64,000 bases of DNA, taken from NCBI RefSeq assembly GCF_022811725.1, contig NZ_CP094527.1, positions 1,302,001 through 1,366,000 on the forward strand, in the 5' to 3' direction. This document shows positions 49,256 through 58,683 of the stretch, one piece after another. How positions within the stretch are numbered: position 1 is the first letter of the stretch; every line of letters starts with the position of its first letter. Under the pieces are notes generated by a model. It worked only from the letters and a program-made list of their open reading frames with translations. It was not told where the DNA came from and searched no databases. The stretch is from Mucilaginibacter sp. SMC90 (lineage in GTDB: Bacteria > Bacteroidota > Bacteroidia > Sphingobacteriales > Sphingobacteriaceae). A program made the position numbers and the translations under genes.

Positions 49256-50701
49256 ATGAAAACAGAAACATTAGAAACCTTGCACAATACTGATATTGAA
49301 GCAAGGGCTGACAATAATATAGCCAACCTGAACATTGCTATTGCCGGTATTTCCATTAGCTTGTTTATGATGAACCTTGACACAAGTATTGTGAGCGTAG
49401 GGTTGCCAACCATGATCAAAACGTTAAGAACAACATTTGCCGCGGCGCAGTGGTTTGTTTTGGCTTACCTGCTTGTGCTTACTGCTTTAATTACCGCTGC
49501 AGGGCGGCTTGGTGATATCGTGGGGAAAAAGAAGCTATACCTGGCCGGTATCGTAATATTTACCGTAGCATCCCTGCTTTGCGGTTTATCCAGCAGTGCA
49601 ACATTATTTATTGGCTTTCGCGGTTTACAAGGGGTAGGGGCAGCCTTAATATTGGCTTTGAGCATGGCTATAGCAACCGAGCTTACGCCCAAAAAGCAGC
49701 TGGGCAAGGTAATGGGTATTTTATCAACAATAACCGCGCTTGGCATTGCAAGCGGGCCAACCATTGGCGGCATATTGCTTTCAACTTTTGGGTGGCAATC
49801 AATGTTTTTGGTAAATGTTCCCTTTGGAGTAATAGCTTACTTATTGGGCTATAAATATATATTGAGCCCTGCCATTAAAAAAACGGTGGCTATTGATTGG
49901 GCTGGAATAATACTATTGGCAGTAACCTTATCGTGCTACTGTATCGGTATGACTATGATTGAAAAACAAGGCTTCAATAATCCCTTGGTTTTAATATTAT
50001 TAGCAATTACTGTTGCAGGTTTTTTTTCATTTATTGAGTTAGAGAAAAGGATAACCCATCCGTTAATAAATGTCGCTATCTTTAAAAACCGGCTCATCAG
50101 TAAAAACCTGGTTGCTACGGTACTTGTATACACGGTAATTATCACTACGGTAATATTGCCGCCGTTTTATCTTTCAAAGGCAGCCAATTACAGCTTGGTA
50201 CAAGTTGGACTGATTATGTCTTTCGGGCCATTATTAACTGTTGCGCTAAGTATTTACGCAGGTAAAATAGCAGATAAATACGGTGCAAAAAACGTGATGT
50301 TTTATGCCGTACTTACCATAGCAATTGGATGTTATTGTATGAGTACAATCACCCCGGCCGAAAATATTGCAGGTTATCTTTGGCGGATAGGAATAATTGC
50401 GCTGGGATTAAACTTTTTCAAAACCCCTAACAATACGGTGGTAATGGAAGTTGCGCGGGCAGACCAACGCGGGCTGCTCAGTGGTTTCCTGTCACTGTCG
50501 CGCATTTTAGGGCAAATAACCGGAACAACTGTTATGGGGGTTATATTTGCTGTTTTGTCGGGTGTGGCGGGCACCTCAAAAACTGGCGGGTCAGCACAGT
50601 CAATAACTTATGGCTTTGATAAAGTATTTTTGATAAACGCATTTATTGCATTGGTTGCAGCATTGTTAATTTACCCCAGGTTCTTTAAGCAAAATGCATA
50701 G
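49256..50701 (+). CDS. DHA2-type (EmrB/QacA-like) drug efflux MFS transporter
   Basis: 481 residues, about 14 membrane segments. Signatures: LNIAIAGISISLFMMNLDTSIVSVGLPTMIKTL in TM1 (the MxxLDxTIVNVALP-type motif), QWFVLAYLLVLTALITAAGRLGDIVGKKKLYLAG (motif A), RGLQGVGAALILALSMAIATE, and ILSTITALGIASGPTIGGIL (motif C, antiporter). Proton-driven export of drugs or metabolites from the cytoplasm. Followed after 32 bases by a Crp-like regulator, perhaps its controller. The 216 bases upstream have a GC-rich dyad region near 49070-49110 but no gene. Confidence 0.93.
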   Translation: MKTETLETLHNTDIEARADNNIANLNIAIAGISISLFMMNLDTSIVSVGLPTMIKTLRTTFAAAQWFVLAYLLVLTALITAAGRLGDIVGKKKLYLAGIVIFTVASLLCGLSSSATLFIGFRGLQGVGAALILALSMAIATELTPKKQLGKVMGILSTITALGIASGPTIGGILLSTFGWQSMFLVNVPFGVIAYLLGYKYILSPAIKKTVAIDWAGIILLAVTLSCYCIGMTMIEKQGFNNPLVLILLAITVAGFFSFIELEKRITHPLINVAIFKNRLISKNLVATVLVYTVIITTVILPPFYLSKAANYSLVQVGLIMSFGPLLTVALSIYAGKIADKYGAKNVMFYAVLTIAIGCYCMSTITPAENIAGYLWRIGIIALGLNFFKTPNNTVVMEVARADQRGLLSGFLSLSRILGQITGTTVMGVIFAVLSGVAGTSKTGGSAQSITYGFDKVFLINAFIALVAALLIYPRFFKQNA

Positions 50702-50733
50702 TTTTAATAAATAATAAATTCTATTAGCTATTT

Positions 50734-51303
50734 ATGAAAGAAGCATTAGCCAAATACATCCTGAAAAAAGTTAAAATGAGCGATGAAGATTTGCAATTAG
50801 TCCTTTCGTATTTTAAATCCCGCACCGTTAAAAAGAAAGAAATCTTATTGCACGAAGGCGGTTTGTCAAACAGGATGTATTTTGTTGTGAAGGGTTGCCT
50901 GCGGATTTATTTTATAAAGGATGTTGGCACTGAAGTTACCCGAAGGATCATATTTGAAAATGACGCATCATCATCAATGGTATCGTTCATTACCGAAAAC
51001 CCCTCGAATGAATATATTGAAGCTGTAATGGATTCAGAGCTGCTTTATATGGACAGGAAGGATTTTTACCACCTGGTAGAAACATTACCCGCATGGGACA
51101 AGTTTTATCGCCGTCAACTGGAATACGCATATGTAATAAACACCAACAGGTTGATGAGTTTTATTACCAACGATGCTACCGAACGCTATTTATTGTTGCT
51201 TAAAGAAAATCCTGAGATCATAAAACGTTTGCCCAACAGATTGGTGGCTAATTATTTGAATATTACACAAGAAGGTTTAAGCAGGTTGAAGTCAAAATTG
51301 TAG
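50734..51303 (+). CDS. Crp/Fnr-family regulator
   Basis: 189 residues: a cyclic-nucleotide-binding-like beta barrel (KKKEILLHEGGLSNRMYFVVKGCLRIYFIKDVGTEVTRRIIFENDASSSMVSFITENPS), a long dimer helix (WDKFYRRQLEYAYVINTNRLMSFITNDATERYLLLL) and a C-terminal helix-turn-helix (LPNRLVANYLNITQEGLSRLKSKL). The glycine/arginine signature for cAMP is incomplete, as usual in Bacteroidota members, so the ligand is unknown. Probably co-transcribed with the efflux gene. Confidence 0.9.
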   Translation: MKEALAKYILKKVKMSDEDLQLVLSYFKSRTVKKKEILLHEGGLSNRMYFVVKGCLRIYFIKDVGTEVTRRIIFENDASSSMVSFITENPSNEYIEAVMDSELLYMDRKDFYHLVETLPAWDKFYRRQLEYAYVINTNRLMSFITNDATERYLLLLKENPEIIKRLPNRLVANYLNITQEGLSRLKSKL

Positions 51304-51528
51304 AATGCCTTACCATAAGTGACGGGAAAGCCGTCAATCAAAAAGCTTATAATCTTGCCAATTCATTCACATAATTTCTTTCTATAATCCTATAAAACTC
51401 CCTGAGGTTCGCATAAAAATAGGCGAAAATGAGACGATATGCGCGGACTTTGATACAATATGAAGATATCCCGGGAACGCTTTTACTTACTTTTACGATT
51501 TGAATAAAACATCAATTATATACTATCC

Positions 51529-53994
51529 ATGAACCAATCTAACCGACTTAAGTCATTGGTATTACTGGCCTATGCATGCCTCACCGGGACTGTGCATGCA
51601 CAGGAAAGAAAAGCACCTGCTTATCCGCTGATCACGCACAACACTTATTTTAGTATCTGGTCAAATACCGATCAACTGAACAACTCTACCACAACGCATT
51701 GGACAGGTGCAGAGCACTCGTTGCTGGGACTTATTAACGTGGATGGGAAAATCTATCGTTTTCTTGGAAAAGAGCAAACCAGCTACAAAACCATATTGAG
51801 CGCTTCTGATGAAGCGTCTTATAACGTTACTTACACTGAAAACAAACCGGCGGGCGACTGGACCTCGCTAAAATACAATGCTACCGGCTGGAAATCCGGA
51901 CAGGCACCGATCGGCGACGATGAAAAAAGCGTAAAAACGTTATGGAAATCGGACGACATTTGGGTAAGGAGGACATTCAATCTTAATAGTATCGCCGGTA
52001 TTAATGAGCTTTTACTAAAACTTAATCACGACGACAATGTTGAGGTTTTTCTGAACGGCACCAGCGTTTATGAGAAGAAAGGCTGGACAAGCAGTTTTCA
52101 ATACTTCTCCATCAATAAAAACAAACTTAAAGCGGGTCAAAACGTGATAGCTATCCACCTTGCTAACACGGCTGGTGGCCGCTTTTTAGATTTTGGTCTT
52201 GCAGATAAATTGAAAGATAATGCTTCACAAATTTTACTGGCCGAACAAAAAAATGTAGCGGTGAATGCAACGCGAACTGTTTACGATTTCGCTGCCGGAA
52301 AAGTAAACCTTCAGCTTACTTTCACTTCACCGTTGCTGTTGAACGACCTCAATTTGTTGTCTCGCCCGGTTTCTTACGTCACTTATAAAGTGAATGCAAA
52401 TGACGGAAAAAATCATGCTGTGAAAGTTTTCCTGGGTGCATCGTCAGATATCGCGGTCTATCAGCCATCGCAGGAGGTTAGCGCACAAAAATATGCCACT
52501 GCGAAACTTTCCGTCTTAAAAACCGGCACCCTTGAGCAGCCTGTTCTTCAAAAAGGTGCCGATGATATGCGTATTGACTGGGGGTATTTTTATGTAGCTG
52601 CGCCAAAGACTGCCGGTGCGGTTCAGTTTATTACCAAAGGCAGCGAAGCTGCAAACGCATTCAGGAAGGGAGCTGTTTTATCAACCGCATCAAAAGGGCA
52701 TTCACTTTCACTAAATACCATCATTCCTTTCGGAACTGTTGGTAAAAACGCTGTTGAGCGCTTTGTTGAGTTAGGTTATGACGAAAGGTTTTCTGTACAG
52801 TATTTCAATACTGATTTGAGGCCGTGGTGGAATAACTCGGGCAAAGCTACCATTGAATGCGAGCTTACAAACGCCCTTGATGAATACCAGTCTGTAGTGC
52901 AAAAATGCAACGCTTTCGATAAGGAGGTTTATGCCGATGCCTTACGTTCGGGAGGAAAAGAATACGCATACCTGTGCGTATTGGCCTATCGCCAAAGCAT
53001 TGCGGCACATACACTGGTTAAAAGCCCCGCAGGTGAAATTTTATGGTTATCTAAAGAAAACAATAGTGGCGGTTTCATCAATACGGTGGATGTAACCTAT
53101 CCATCAGCTCCGCTTTACCTGCTTTATAACCCGGAATTGATGCAGGGCATGCTGAACGGCATTTTCCACTTCAGTGAATCGGGCAAATATCCGCACCCTT
53201 GGGCTGCGCATGACTTGGGCACTTATCCTAAGGCCAACGGACAAACTTATGGTGAGCCAATGCCGGTGGAGGAATCAGGTAATATGATCATTCTTTGTGC
53301 CGCTATTGCTAAAGCTGAAGGCAACGCCGGCTATGCAAAAAAACATTGGCAAACACTAACCAGCTGGGTTGATTACCTGGCCAAAGAAGGCCTGGATCCA
53401 AAATCCCAGTTATGTACTGATGACTTTGCCGGTCACCTGGCCCGCAACGCTAATTTATCGGTAAAAGCCATCGTAGCCATAGCTTGTTACGCGCAAATGG
53501 CCGAGACATTGGGTGAAACCGAAACCGCTAAAAAATATAGGGCCATAGCCGAAGGCATGGTGCCCGAGTGGATAAAAATGGCCGACGCCGGTGATCATTA
53601 TGCACTAACTTTCGACAATAAAGATACCTGGAGCCAGAAATATAACCTGGTTTGGGACAAAGTGCTGGGGCTGCATTTATTCCCTCAAAAAGTGTATGAT
53701 ACCGAAACCCGGTACTATCTTACCAAAATAAATAAGTTCGGGATTCCGTTGGACAGCCGTAAAACATATACCAAGAACGACTGGATAGTCTGGACAGCAA
53801 CTTTTGCTCCTCAAAAAGATCAGTTCGAGGCGCTGATCAAGCCACTTTATGTACACGCCCTGGAAACCCCATCACGCGTGCCATTGAATGACTTTTATGA
53901 TTCAAAAACAGGCATCAGGGAAAACTTCAAAGCGCGGAGTGTAGTAGGCGGTTTTTACATGAAAGTGCTGGCTGATAAATTGAACGCAAAATAA
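51529..53994 (+). CDS. Secreted glutaminase A-like protein (DUF4964/DUF5127/DUF4965/DUF1793 architecture)
   Basis: 821 residues; signal peptide MNQSNRLKSLVLLAYACLTGTVHAQ. N-terminal DUF4964 (KAPAYPLITHNTYFSIWSNTDQLNNSTTTHWTGAEHSLLG, about 28-75). A jelly-roll-like insert follows at about 110-230 (DIWVRRTFNLNS; LKLNHDDNVEVFLNGTSVYEKKGW). DUF5127 comes next (FTSPLLLNDLNLLSRPVSYV), then the DUF4965/DUF1793 alpha/alpha-barrel half (PHPWAAHDLGTYPKANGQTYGEPMPVEESGNMIILCAAIA; DDFAGHLARNANLSVKAIVAIACYAQMA). The fungal relative is glutaminase A, but bacterial members may act on other amides or on glycans. Transcribed alone; 225 bases without a gene upstream. Confidence 0.86.
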   Translation: MNQSNRLKSLVLLAYACLTGTVHAQERKAPAYPLITHNTYFSIWSNTDQLNNSTTTHWTGAEHSLLGLINVDGKIYRFLGKEQTSYKTILSASDEASYNVTYTENKPAGDWTSLKYNATGWKSGQAPIGDDEKSVKTLWKSDDIWVRRTFNLNSIAGINELLLKLNHDDNVEVFLNGTSVYEKKGWTSSFQYFSINKNKLKAGQNVIAIHLANTAGGRFLDFGLADKLKDNASQILLAEQKNVAVNATRTVYDFAAGKVNLQLTFTSPLLLNDLNLLSRPVSYVTYKVNANDGKNHAVKVFLGASSDIAVYQPSQEVSAQKYATAKLSVLKTGTLEQPVLQKGADDMRIDWGYFYVAAPKTAGAVQFITKGSEAANAFRKGAVLSTASKGHSLSLNTIIPFGTVGKNAVERFVELGYDERFSVQYFNTDLRPWWNNSGKATIECELTNALDEYQSVVQKCNAFDKEVYADALRSGGKEYAYLCVLAYRQSIAAHTLVKSPAGEILWLSKENNSGGFINTVDVTYPSAPLYLLYNPELMQGMLNGIFHFSESGKYPHPWAAHDLGTYPKANGQTYGEPMPVEESGNMIILCAAIAKAEGNAGYAKKHWQTLTSWVDYLAKEGLDPKSQLCTDDFAGHLARNANLSVKAIVAIACYAQMAETLGETETAKKYRAIAEGMVPEWIKMADAGDHYALTFDNKDTWSQKYNLVWDKVLGLHLFPQKVYDTETRYYLTKINKFGIPLDSRKTYTKNDWIVWTATFAPQKDQFEALIKPLYVHALETPSRVPLNDFYDSKTGIRENFKARSVVGGFYMKVLADKLNAK

Positions 53995-54013
53995 TTTCTG
54001 AACATATAATTAT

Positions 54014-54056
54014 GAGCCGTACAGTTTCCCTTTTGAAGATGGAGACCGTACGGCTC
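54014..54056 (+). promoter_or_regulatory. Hairpin between the glutaminase-like and acyltransferase genes
   Basis: GAGCCGTAC (54014-54022) pairs with GTACGGCTC (54048-54056), extended inside by GTTTCC/GGAGAC with one mismatch. No long T run follows. Either a weak terminator or part of the next gene's leader, which starts 37 bases later. Confidence 0.5.
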
Positions 54057-54093
54057 GTATTATATCAGTGCCCGATTCTCTTAACCTTATATA

Positions 54094-55200
54094 ATGGACA
54101 ATAATCAACTGATCACCAAGCCGCATTACCCGATACTGGATGGTTTGCGCGGCGTGGCAGCTATAATCGTAGTTACCTTTCACCTCACAGAACCGCTGGG
54201 GACGGGACATTTGGATATCATCGTTAATCATGGATATCTGGCGGTCGATTTTTTTTTCCTGTTATCGGGTTTTGTTATCGGCTATGCTTATGACGACCGC
54301 TGGCATAAGATGACAATCGGCACGTTCTTTAAACGCCGTATCGAGCGCCTGCAGCCAATGGTGATTTTAGGGATGACACTCGGTGCTATCGGGTTCTATT
54401 TTACGGATTCTACGATATGGCCGCTCATCCATACCGTCCCCCTTTGGAAGATGCTGCTGGTGATGCTGATTGGTTATACCATCCTGCCAGTACCCTTATC
54501 GCTTGATATACGTGGCTGGGAAGAGATGCACCCTATGAACAGTGTAGGATGGTCTTTATTCTTTGAATACATAGCCAACATTCTTTACGCAGTTTGGATA
54601 AGGAAATTTTCAAAAACTACTTTGACAGTATTGGTTTGTATTGCCGCTGTGGCGCTTGCACATCTGGCTATAACTAATGGAGACGTTAGCGGAGGCTGGA
54701 CACTGAATGTAGAGCAAGTGCGCGTGGGCATTACCCGCACCATATATCCTTTCTTTGCCGGGCTGTTACTTTCACGGATAGCAAAACCAGCCCAAATTAA
54801 AAATGCCTTTTTATGGTGCAGTATCCTGGTAGCTATCGTTCTATATATGCCGCGTATCGGTGGTGCCAACCATCTTTGGATGAACGGGATCTATGAATCC
54901 GTTTGTATCATTATCGTTTTCCCGCTTATTGTTTACCTTGGTGCCAGCGGTGTGATACAAACTCAAACGGAAAGCAGGATCTGCAAATTTTTAGGCGATA
55001 TTTCCTATCCGCTTTACCTGGTGCATTATCCGCTGGTTTATTTTTATGTTGCATGGATCAGCAATCATAAAGGCGTAACCATTGTGCAGGCCTGGCCTTA
55101 TGCATTAGCTATTTTGATTGGTGCAATTATCCTGGCGTATATCACTTTAAAATGGTACGATGAGCCGGTTCGAAAATGGCTGCGAAAAAAGCTTGGTTGA
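54094..55200 (+). CDS. Acyltransferase 3 (OafA/YrhL-type) membrane protein
   Basis: 368 residues, about ten membrane segments. N-terminal motif YPILDGLRGVAAIIVVTFHLTEPL with the essential His in TFH, then GYLAVDFFFLLSGFVIGYAYDDRW. Later FKRRIERLQPMVILGM, NSVGWSLFFEYIANI and the C-terminal FLGDISYPLYLVHYPLVYFYVAW. Members O-acylate extracytoplasmic glycans, peptidoglycan or small molecules. No polysaccharide gene cluster adjoins, so the acceptor is unknown. No SGNH domain is fused. Confidence 0.92.
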   Translation: MDNNQLITKPHYPILDGLRGVAAIIVVTFHLTEPLGTGHLDIIVNHGYLAVDFFFLLSGFVIGYAYDDRWHKMTIGTFFKRRIERLQPMVILGMTLGAIGFYFTDSTIWPLIHTVPLWKMLLVMLIGYTILPVPLSLDIRGWEEMHPMNSVGWSLFFEYIANILYAVWIRKFSKTTLTVLVCIAAVALAHLAITNGDVSGGWTLNVEQVRVGITRTIYPFFAGLLLSRIAKPAQIKNAFLWCSILVAIVLYMPRIGGANHLWMNGIYESVCIIIVFPLIVYLGASGVIQTQTESRICKFLGDISYPLYLVHYPLVYFYVAWISNHKGVTIVQAWPYALAILIGAIILAYITLKWYDEPVRKWLRKKLG

Positions 55201-55386
55201 AAAAGAAAAGCTCGCCAGATTTTTTAATAATCAATGACAGGATTATCACAACCGGCCAAACCGCGATGAGAGTTTGTTGCACATTGAACGGTTCAAAAAG
55301 CAATTATTAGGGATTGTTAAAAGTATTTTAACTAATAACGCATCTGACCAATTAACTGATCCGGATTTTATCCGGTTAAGAGATGT

Positions 55387-55422
55387 AAAAAAAGCCTTTA
55401 CGATGTAGTGAAGGCTCTTTTT
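55387..55422. terminator. Terminator in the gap after the acyltransferase
   Basis: AAAAAAGCCTT...AAGGCTCTTTTT forms a stem with one bulge, with A and T runs outside. It lies in a 316-base gap between convergent genes that otherwise shows nothing recognisable. Confidence 0.65.
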
Positions 55423-55516
55423 GTTATGTCAAACGAAGATATTGTTGATCCAATTATTTGCAGGCGTGAGAGAAAGCTGAAATGAGGTTAAATCAGCCGA
55501 TAGCCTCCCAATATTA

Positions 55517-56926
55517 TTAGTTTTTTTTCTGGGCAAAAAGCCAATCCCATAGTCCGGGTGTAATACTAACCTGGTACCATATGTTGTGCCCATCATTTGG
55601 ATATTCTGTGTATTTGGGGTGTAAGCCGGCTTTTTTCATCCCCTCAATCATACCGCGCGAGCCGCTAACCGGTACGTTTTGGTCTTTGGCTCCGTGAAAC
55701 GCCCAAACAGATACGTTAACCAGTTTAGAGGCAAGTTTAGGGTCTTCTCCGCCGCAAACCGGTATTGCAGCAGCAAACATATCCGGGCGGGTGCAGATGA
55801 AATGCCACGAGCCATAACCACCCCTCGAAATACCGGTAACGTAGCGTCTTTTGGCATCTATTGAAAATGCGGTATCGAGTGCGCTTATAGCTTTATAAAC
55901 TAATGTATCCACCGAAGGATAGTTGGGAATCCCTCCCCAGCCTGAACCTGCCGGGCAATTAGGCACAAAAATAAATGCAGGGTATCGCGTTCTGTTGGGT
56001 TCGGCCGATAGTATTTCAGCAGCTGCGGCCCCTTCTATTTGTCTTATGGTGTCGGTACCCGGTTGGCCGCCATAAGGCAGGGATACCACAAGGGGGTATA
56101 GTTTTTTAGGATCATAATTTAATGGTTTTAATAACCGGTATCTTAATGTATCTCCTTTGCTGTTTACAAAAATCCGTGCCTCAAATAGCTGGGCCAAGGC
56201 TTTTGTGTTTTCAAAGTTTTTCTTGCCCCAGTAAATCTGCGAGTAACATTGAATGGATAACATTACCCCTAATCCCAGTGTAATAATACAAGCTGCAACT
56301 TTAATGGTGCCTAAGGTATCACTTGCTGGTTCCGGTACAGGGCTGTGCACGTTCTCCGCTTTCAATAGTCCGACTTCAGCGCGTAAATTCATAATAAAAA
56401 GCACCGGGATCAGGCAAGCAGCCAGAGAGGCAAATTGTGTGATTTTTTCTAATACAACCGGTGGTACCAATGTACCCCATAAGGTTGTTGATAGTAAAAT
56501 AAAACCAATCACCAACATATATGCACCTGCTATCTTTAACCAAAAGTGTTTTCTGCCTCCCGAAAATATAAGTGCTATACTATGTAAACTACCTGCGCAC
56601 AAGAAAACAATTGCGACTGGTTTGTAGTAATTTACCAGTTGCCGTGATGCTACAACGGTACAAACAATAGCCAGGTAAAAGATATTGCTTATTAATGCAA
56701 TGCACCCTGTGTAAAAGGCAAGCCAGAACCTGCGGAAATGGAAATACTTTAATAAAAGTACCGAACCAACACCCGAAATAACATTTATCCCGATAAGCCA
56801 TATCACAATTGAATTAAGCGTATAGATTCCTCCGCCAATTTGAAAGATTATGAGGCTTTGCAAAAGCGAACAGGCTGCTGATAATCCTAAAAAAAATATT
56901 CCAAAGGTGTAAAGGCTCCTGTTCAT
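55517..56926 (-). CDS. Membrane-anchored alpha/beta-hydrolase (predicted esterase/peptidase)
   Basis: 469 residues in two parts. Residues 1-240 hold six to seven hydrophobic segments (for example ACSLLQSLIIFQIGGGIYTLNSIVIWLIGI; IKVAACIITLGLGVMLSIQC). Residues about 245-469 are an alpha/beta hydrolase of the PHB-depolymerase/predicted-peptidase kind: LRYRLLKPLNYDPKKLYPLVVSLPYG, nucleophile elbow GISRGGYGSWHF, acid in FHGAKDQNVPVSG, His in YPNDGHNIWYQV. The usual form of this enzyme is secreted and free; here it is tethered, with the catalytic part probably periplasmic. It follows the third SusCD locus on the same strand but beyond a terminator. Confidence 0.82.
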   Translation of the reverse strand: MNRSLYTFGIFFLGLSAACSLLQSLIIFQIGGGIYTLNSIVIWLIGINVISGVGSVLLLKYFHFRRFWLAFYTGCIALISNIFYLAIVCTVVASRQLVNYYKPVAIVFLCAGSLHSIALIFSGGRKHFWLKIAGAYMLVIGFILLSTTLWGTLVPPVVLEKITQFASLAACLIPVLFIMNLRAEVGLLKAENVHSPVPEPASDTLGTIKVAACIITLGLGVMLSIQCYSQIYWGKKNFENTKALAQLFEARIFVNSKGDTLRYRLLKPLNYDPKKLYPLVVSLPYGGQPGTDTIRQIEGAAAAEILSAEPNRTRYPAFIFVPNCPAGSGWGGIPNYPSVDTLVYKAISALDTAFSIDAKRRYVTGISRGGYGSWHFICTRPDMFAAAIPVCGGEDPKLASKLVNVSVWAFHGAKDQNVPVSGSRGMIEGMKKAGLHPKYTEYPNDGHNIWYQVSITPGLWDWLFAQKKN

Positions 56927-57110
56927 AGCTGTCTTGTTTGTCAGGTTTGGTTTATAAAAAGCAGTTGGTACAACGCTTTATTACAGCGTATTTAACAAAT
57001 ATAGAAAGCGGTGCCTGATATTGTATTTAGTTTATAATTAAATAAATATGGCGAGCTTGCAAACTCGTTATTCGGGCGAACAAAAAGAGAAGGGATAATT
57101 TAACGGATGT

Positions 57111-57142
57111 AAAAAAAGGCCACAGGTTTTATCCCGTGGCCT
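57111..57142 (-). terminator. Intrinsic terminator of the third SusCD locus
   Basis: On the minus strand, the stem AGGCCAC/GTGGCCT (57142-57136 with 57123-57117) has an extra CCC/AGG region and is followed by TTTTTTT, eight bases after the susD stop. The flanking gap 56927-57110 shows no gene. Confidence 0.85.
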
Positions 57143-57150
57143 GAGTTTTT

Positions 57151-58665
57151 TTACCAGCCGGCGTTTTGTTTAATAACACCGTTGCTTCGGTCAATTTCTG
57201 TTTGCGGCACTGCCCAAACAGCATTTATAACCGGGTCAAATGTACGTGCAGGCCAGGCCACCGTGCCATTATAGGCGTGCAGCGGTTTGGCATAAGCAGC
57301 CTGCGCATCGCCCCAGCGGATCAGGTCGCGGTGACGGTCGGCCCATTCACCAGCCAGTTCGCAGCGGCGCTGATTTTTAAGCTCGGCGAGTGTTGCGTTT
57401 TGTATGCTGGCTAAACCTGCGCGGTTACGTATCATGTTGATCTCTTTATCTGCATTTTTATTCTGCATGAGCTCAGCTTCGGCTTTAATAAGTATTACCT
57501 CGGCATAACGTATCAATGGCACGTTCAGGTTAGTTGTTGGGTGGTCACCATTGGCGCTGATCTCAGCACTTACCGGGTTAGCGTACGAGAACGGTTCCAT
57601 GTATTTGTTAAACTGATAACCGGAAAGACTGTTTACCGAACTGTAAACCCTTTCGGTTCCAAAATACATGAATTTATCGCCAGGTTTTAAAATAGTTGCC
57701 TCACGGCGTTTATCGCCACTTTCAAAAGCATCATAAAGCTCTTTGGTAGGCTGATAATAGCCCCAGCCGTTATAAAAGCCCCAGCCTTTGTTTTCAAGCA
57801 TTACCCCAGGCAAAATACTTCCCCAGCCCGAAGTGCCTTTGGCAGTACTGGTAGCCGACCAAATATATTCTGTGCTGTAATTGTTAGCAGCTTTAAACAC
57901 ATCGGCGTAGTTAGATAATAAAGCGCGTTTGCCCTGGTTCACCACCGAGTCGGCGTATTTTTCGGCATTTGCCCACTCTTTTTTGTACAGGTACATTTTT
58001 GACAGGTAAGCCCATGCCGCTACCTTGTGCGCACGACCATAATCTGCAGGTGCCAGCTGATCAAAATAAGGCAGCAGGTTAGCCGCTTTTTTAAATTCGC
58101 TTTCTATATAAGTATAGTTTGCGGCAATATTTGCCGCACGGGGAGTAGGGTTAGGGTCGTTATTGTTTTCGCGGGTAATGATGGGTACGCCTGCGCGGTC
58201 ATCAGCATATTGATAAGCCAGCTGAAAATACATCAGGCCGCTTAAAAAGTATGCTTCACCCAGCAAACGGTTTTTCAGTGTACCGTCCATGCTGATGGCC
58301 GGTATCTTGTTGATCACGTCATTCGCTCTCCTGATCACGGAGTAACGCATATCCCATTGCCCGGTTGTGTAGCCGCTTGAATAATAGGTGCGGTTAAAGT
58401 TTTTGATGGCATCGGCATTGGTGTTGATACGGCCGGTAACCATATCGTCGCTGGCGTTGATGAACCACATATAACCGCGGCCATAAAATTCTTCCCCGTC
58501 AAAAGGTTCATACATTGCGTTAGCTCCTAATTGGGCATCGCTTTCTGTTTTCCAAAAGTTACCTTCAGATACAACACCTGAAGGTGTGATATCCAGATTT
58601 TTGGAACAGGCTGCAAACAGCACGCTTATTGACAAAACTGATGCTATATATTTAATTTTTTTCAT
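57151..58665 (-). CDS. SusD/RagB glycan-binding lipoprotein (third locus)
   Basis: 504 residues; signal MKKIKYIASVLSISVLFAAC with lipobox Cys20. Typical motifs: LLGEAYFLSGLMYFQLAYQYADDRAGVPIITRE, YGRAHKVAAWAYLSKMYLYKKEWANAEKYAD, PLIRYAEVILIKAEAELMQNKNADKEINMIRNRAGL and QRRCELAGEWADRHRDLIRWGDA, ending AVPQTEIDRSNGVIKQNAGW. Partner of the SusC at 58684 (18-base gap). The genes that would name its substrate are not in the window. Confidence 0.95.
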   Translation of the reverse strand: MKKIKYIASVLSISVLFAACSKNLDITPSGVVSEGNFWKTESDAQLGANAMYEPFDGEEFYGRGYMWFINASDDMVTGRINTNADAIKNFNRTYYSSGYTTGQWDMRYSVIRRANDVINKIPAISMDGTLKNRLLGEAYFLSGLMYFQLAYQYADDRAGVPIITRENNNDPNPTPRAANIAANYTYIESEFKKAANLLPYFDQLAPADYGRAHKVAAWAYLSKMYLYKKEWANAEKYADSVVNQGKRALLSNYADVFKAANNYSTEYIWSATSTAKGTSGWGSILPGVMLENKGWGFYNGWGYYQPTKELYDAFESGDKRREATILKPGDKFMYFGTERVYSSVNSLSGYQFNKYMEPFSYANPVSAEISANGDHPTTNLNVPLIRYAEVILIKAEAELMQNKNADKEINMIRNRAGLASIQNATLAELKNQRRCELAGEWADRHRDLIRWGDAQAAYAKPLHAYNGTVAWPARTFDPVINAVWAVPQTEIDRSNGVIKQNAGW

Positions 58666-58683
58666 GTGTGCTTTAATTAATGT

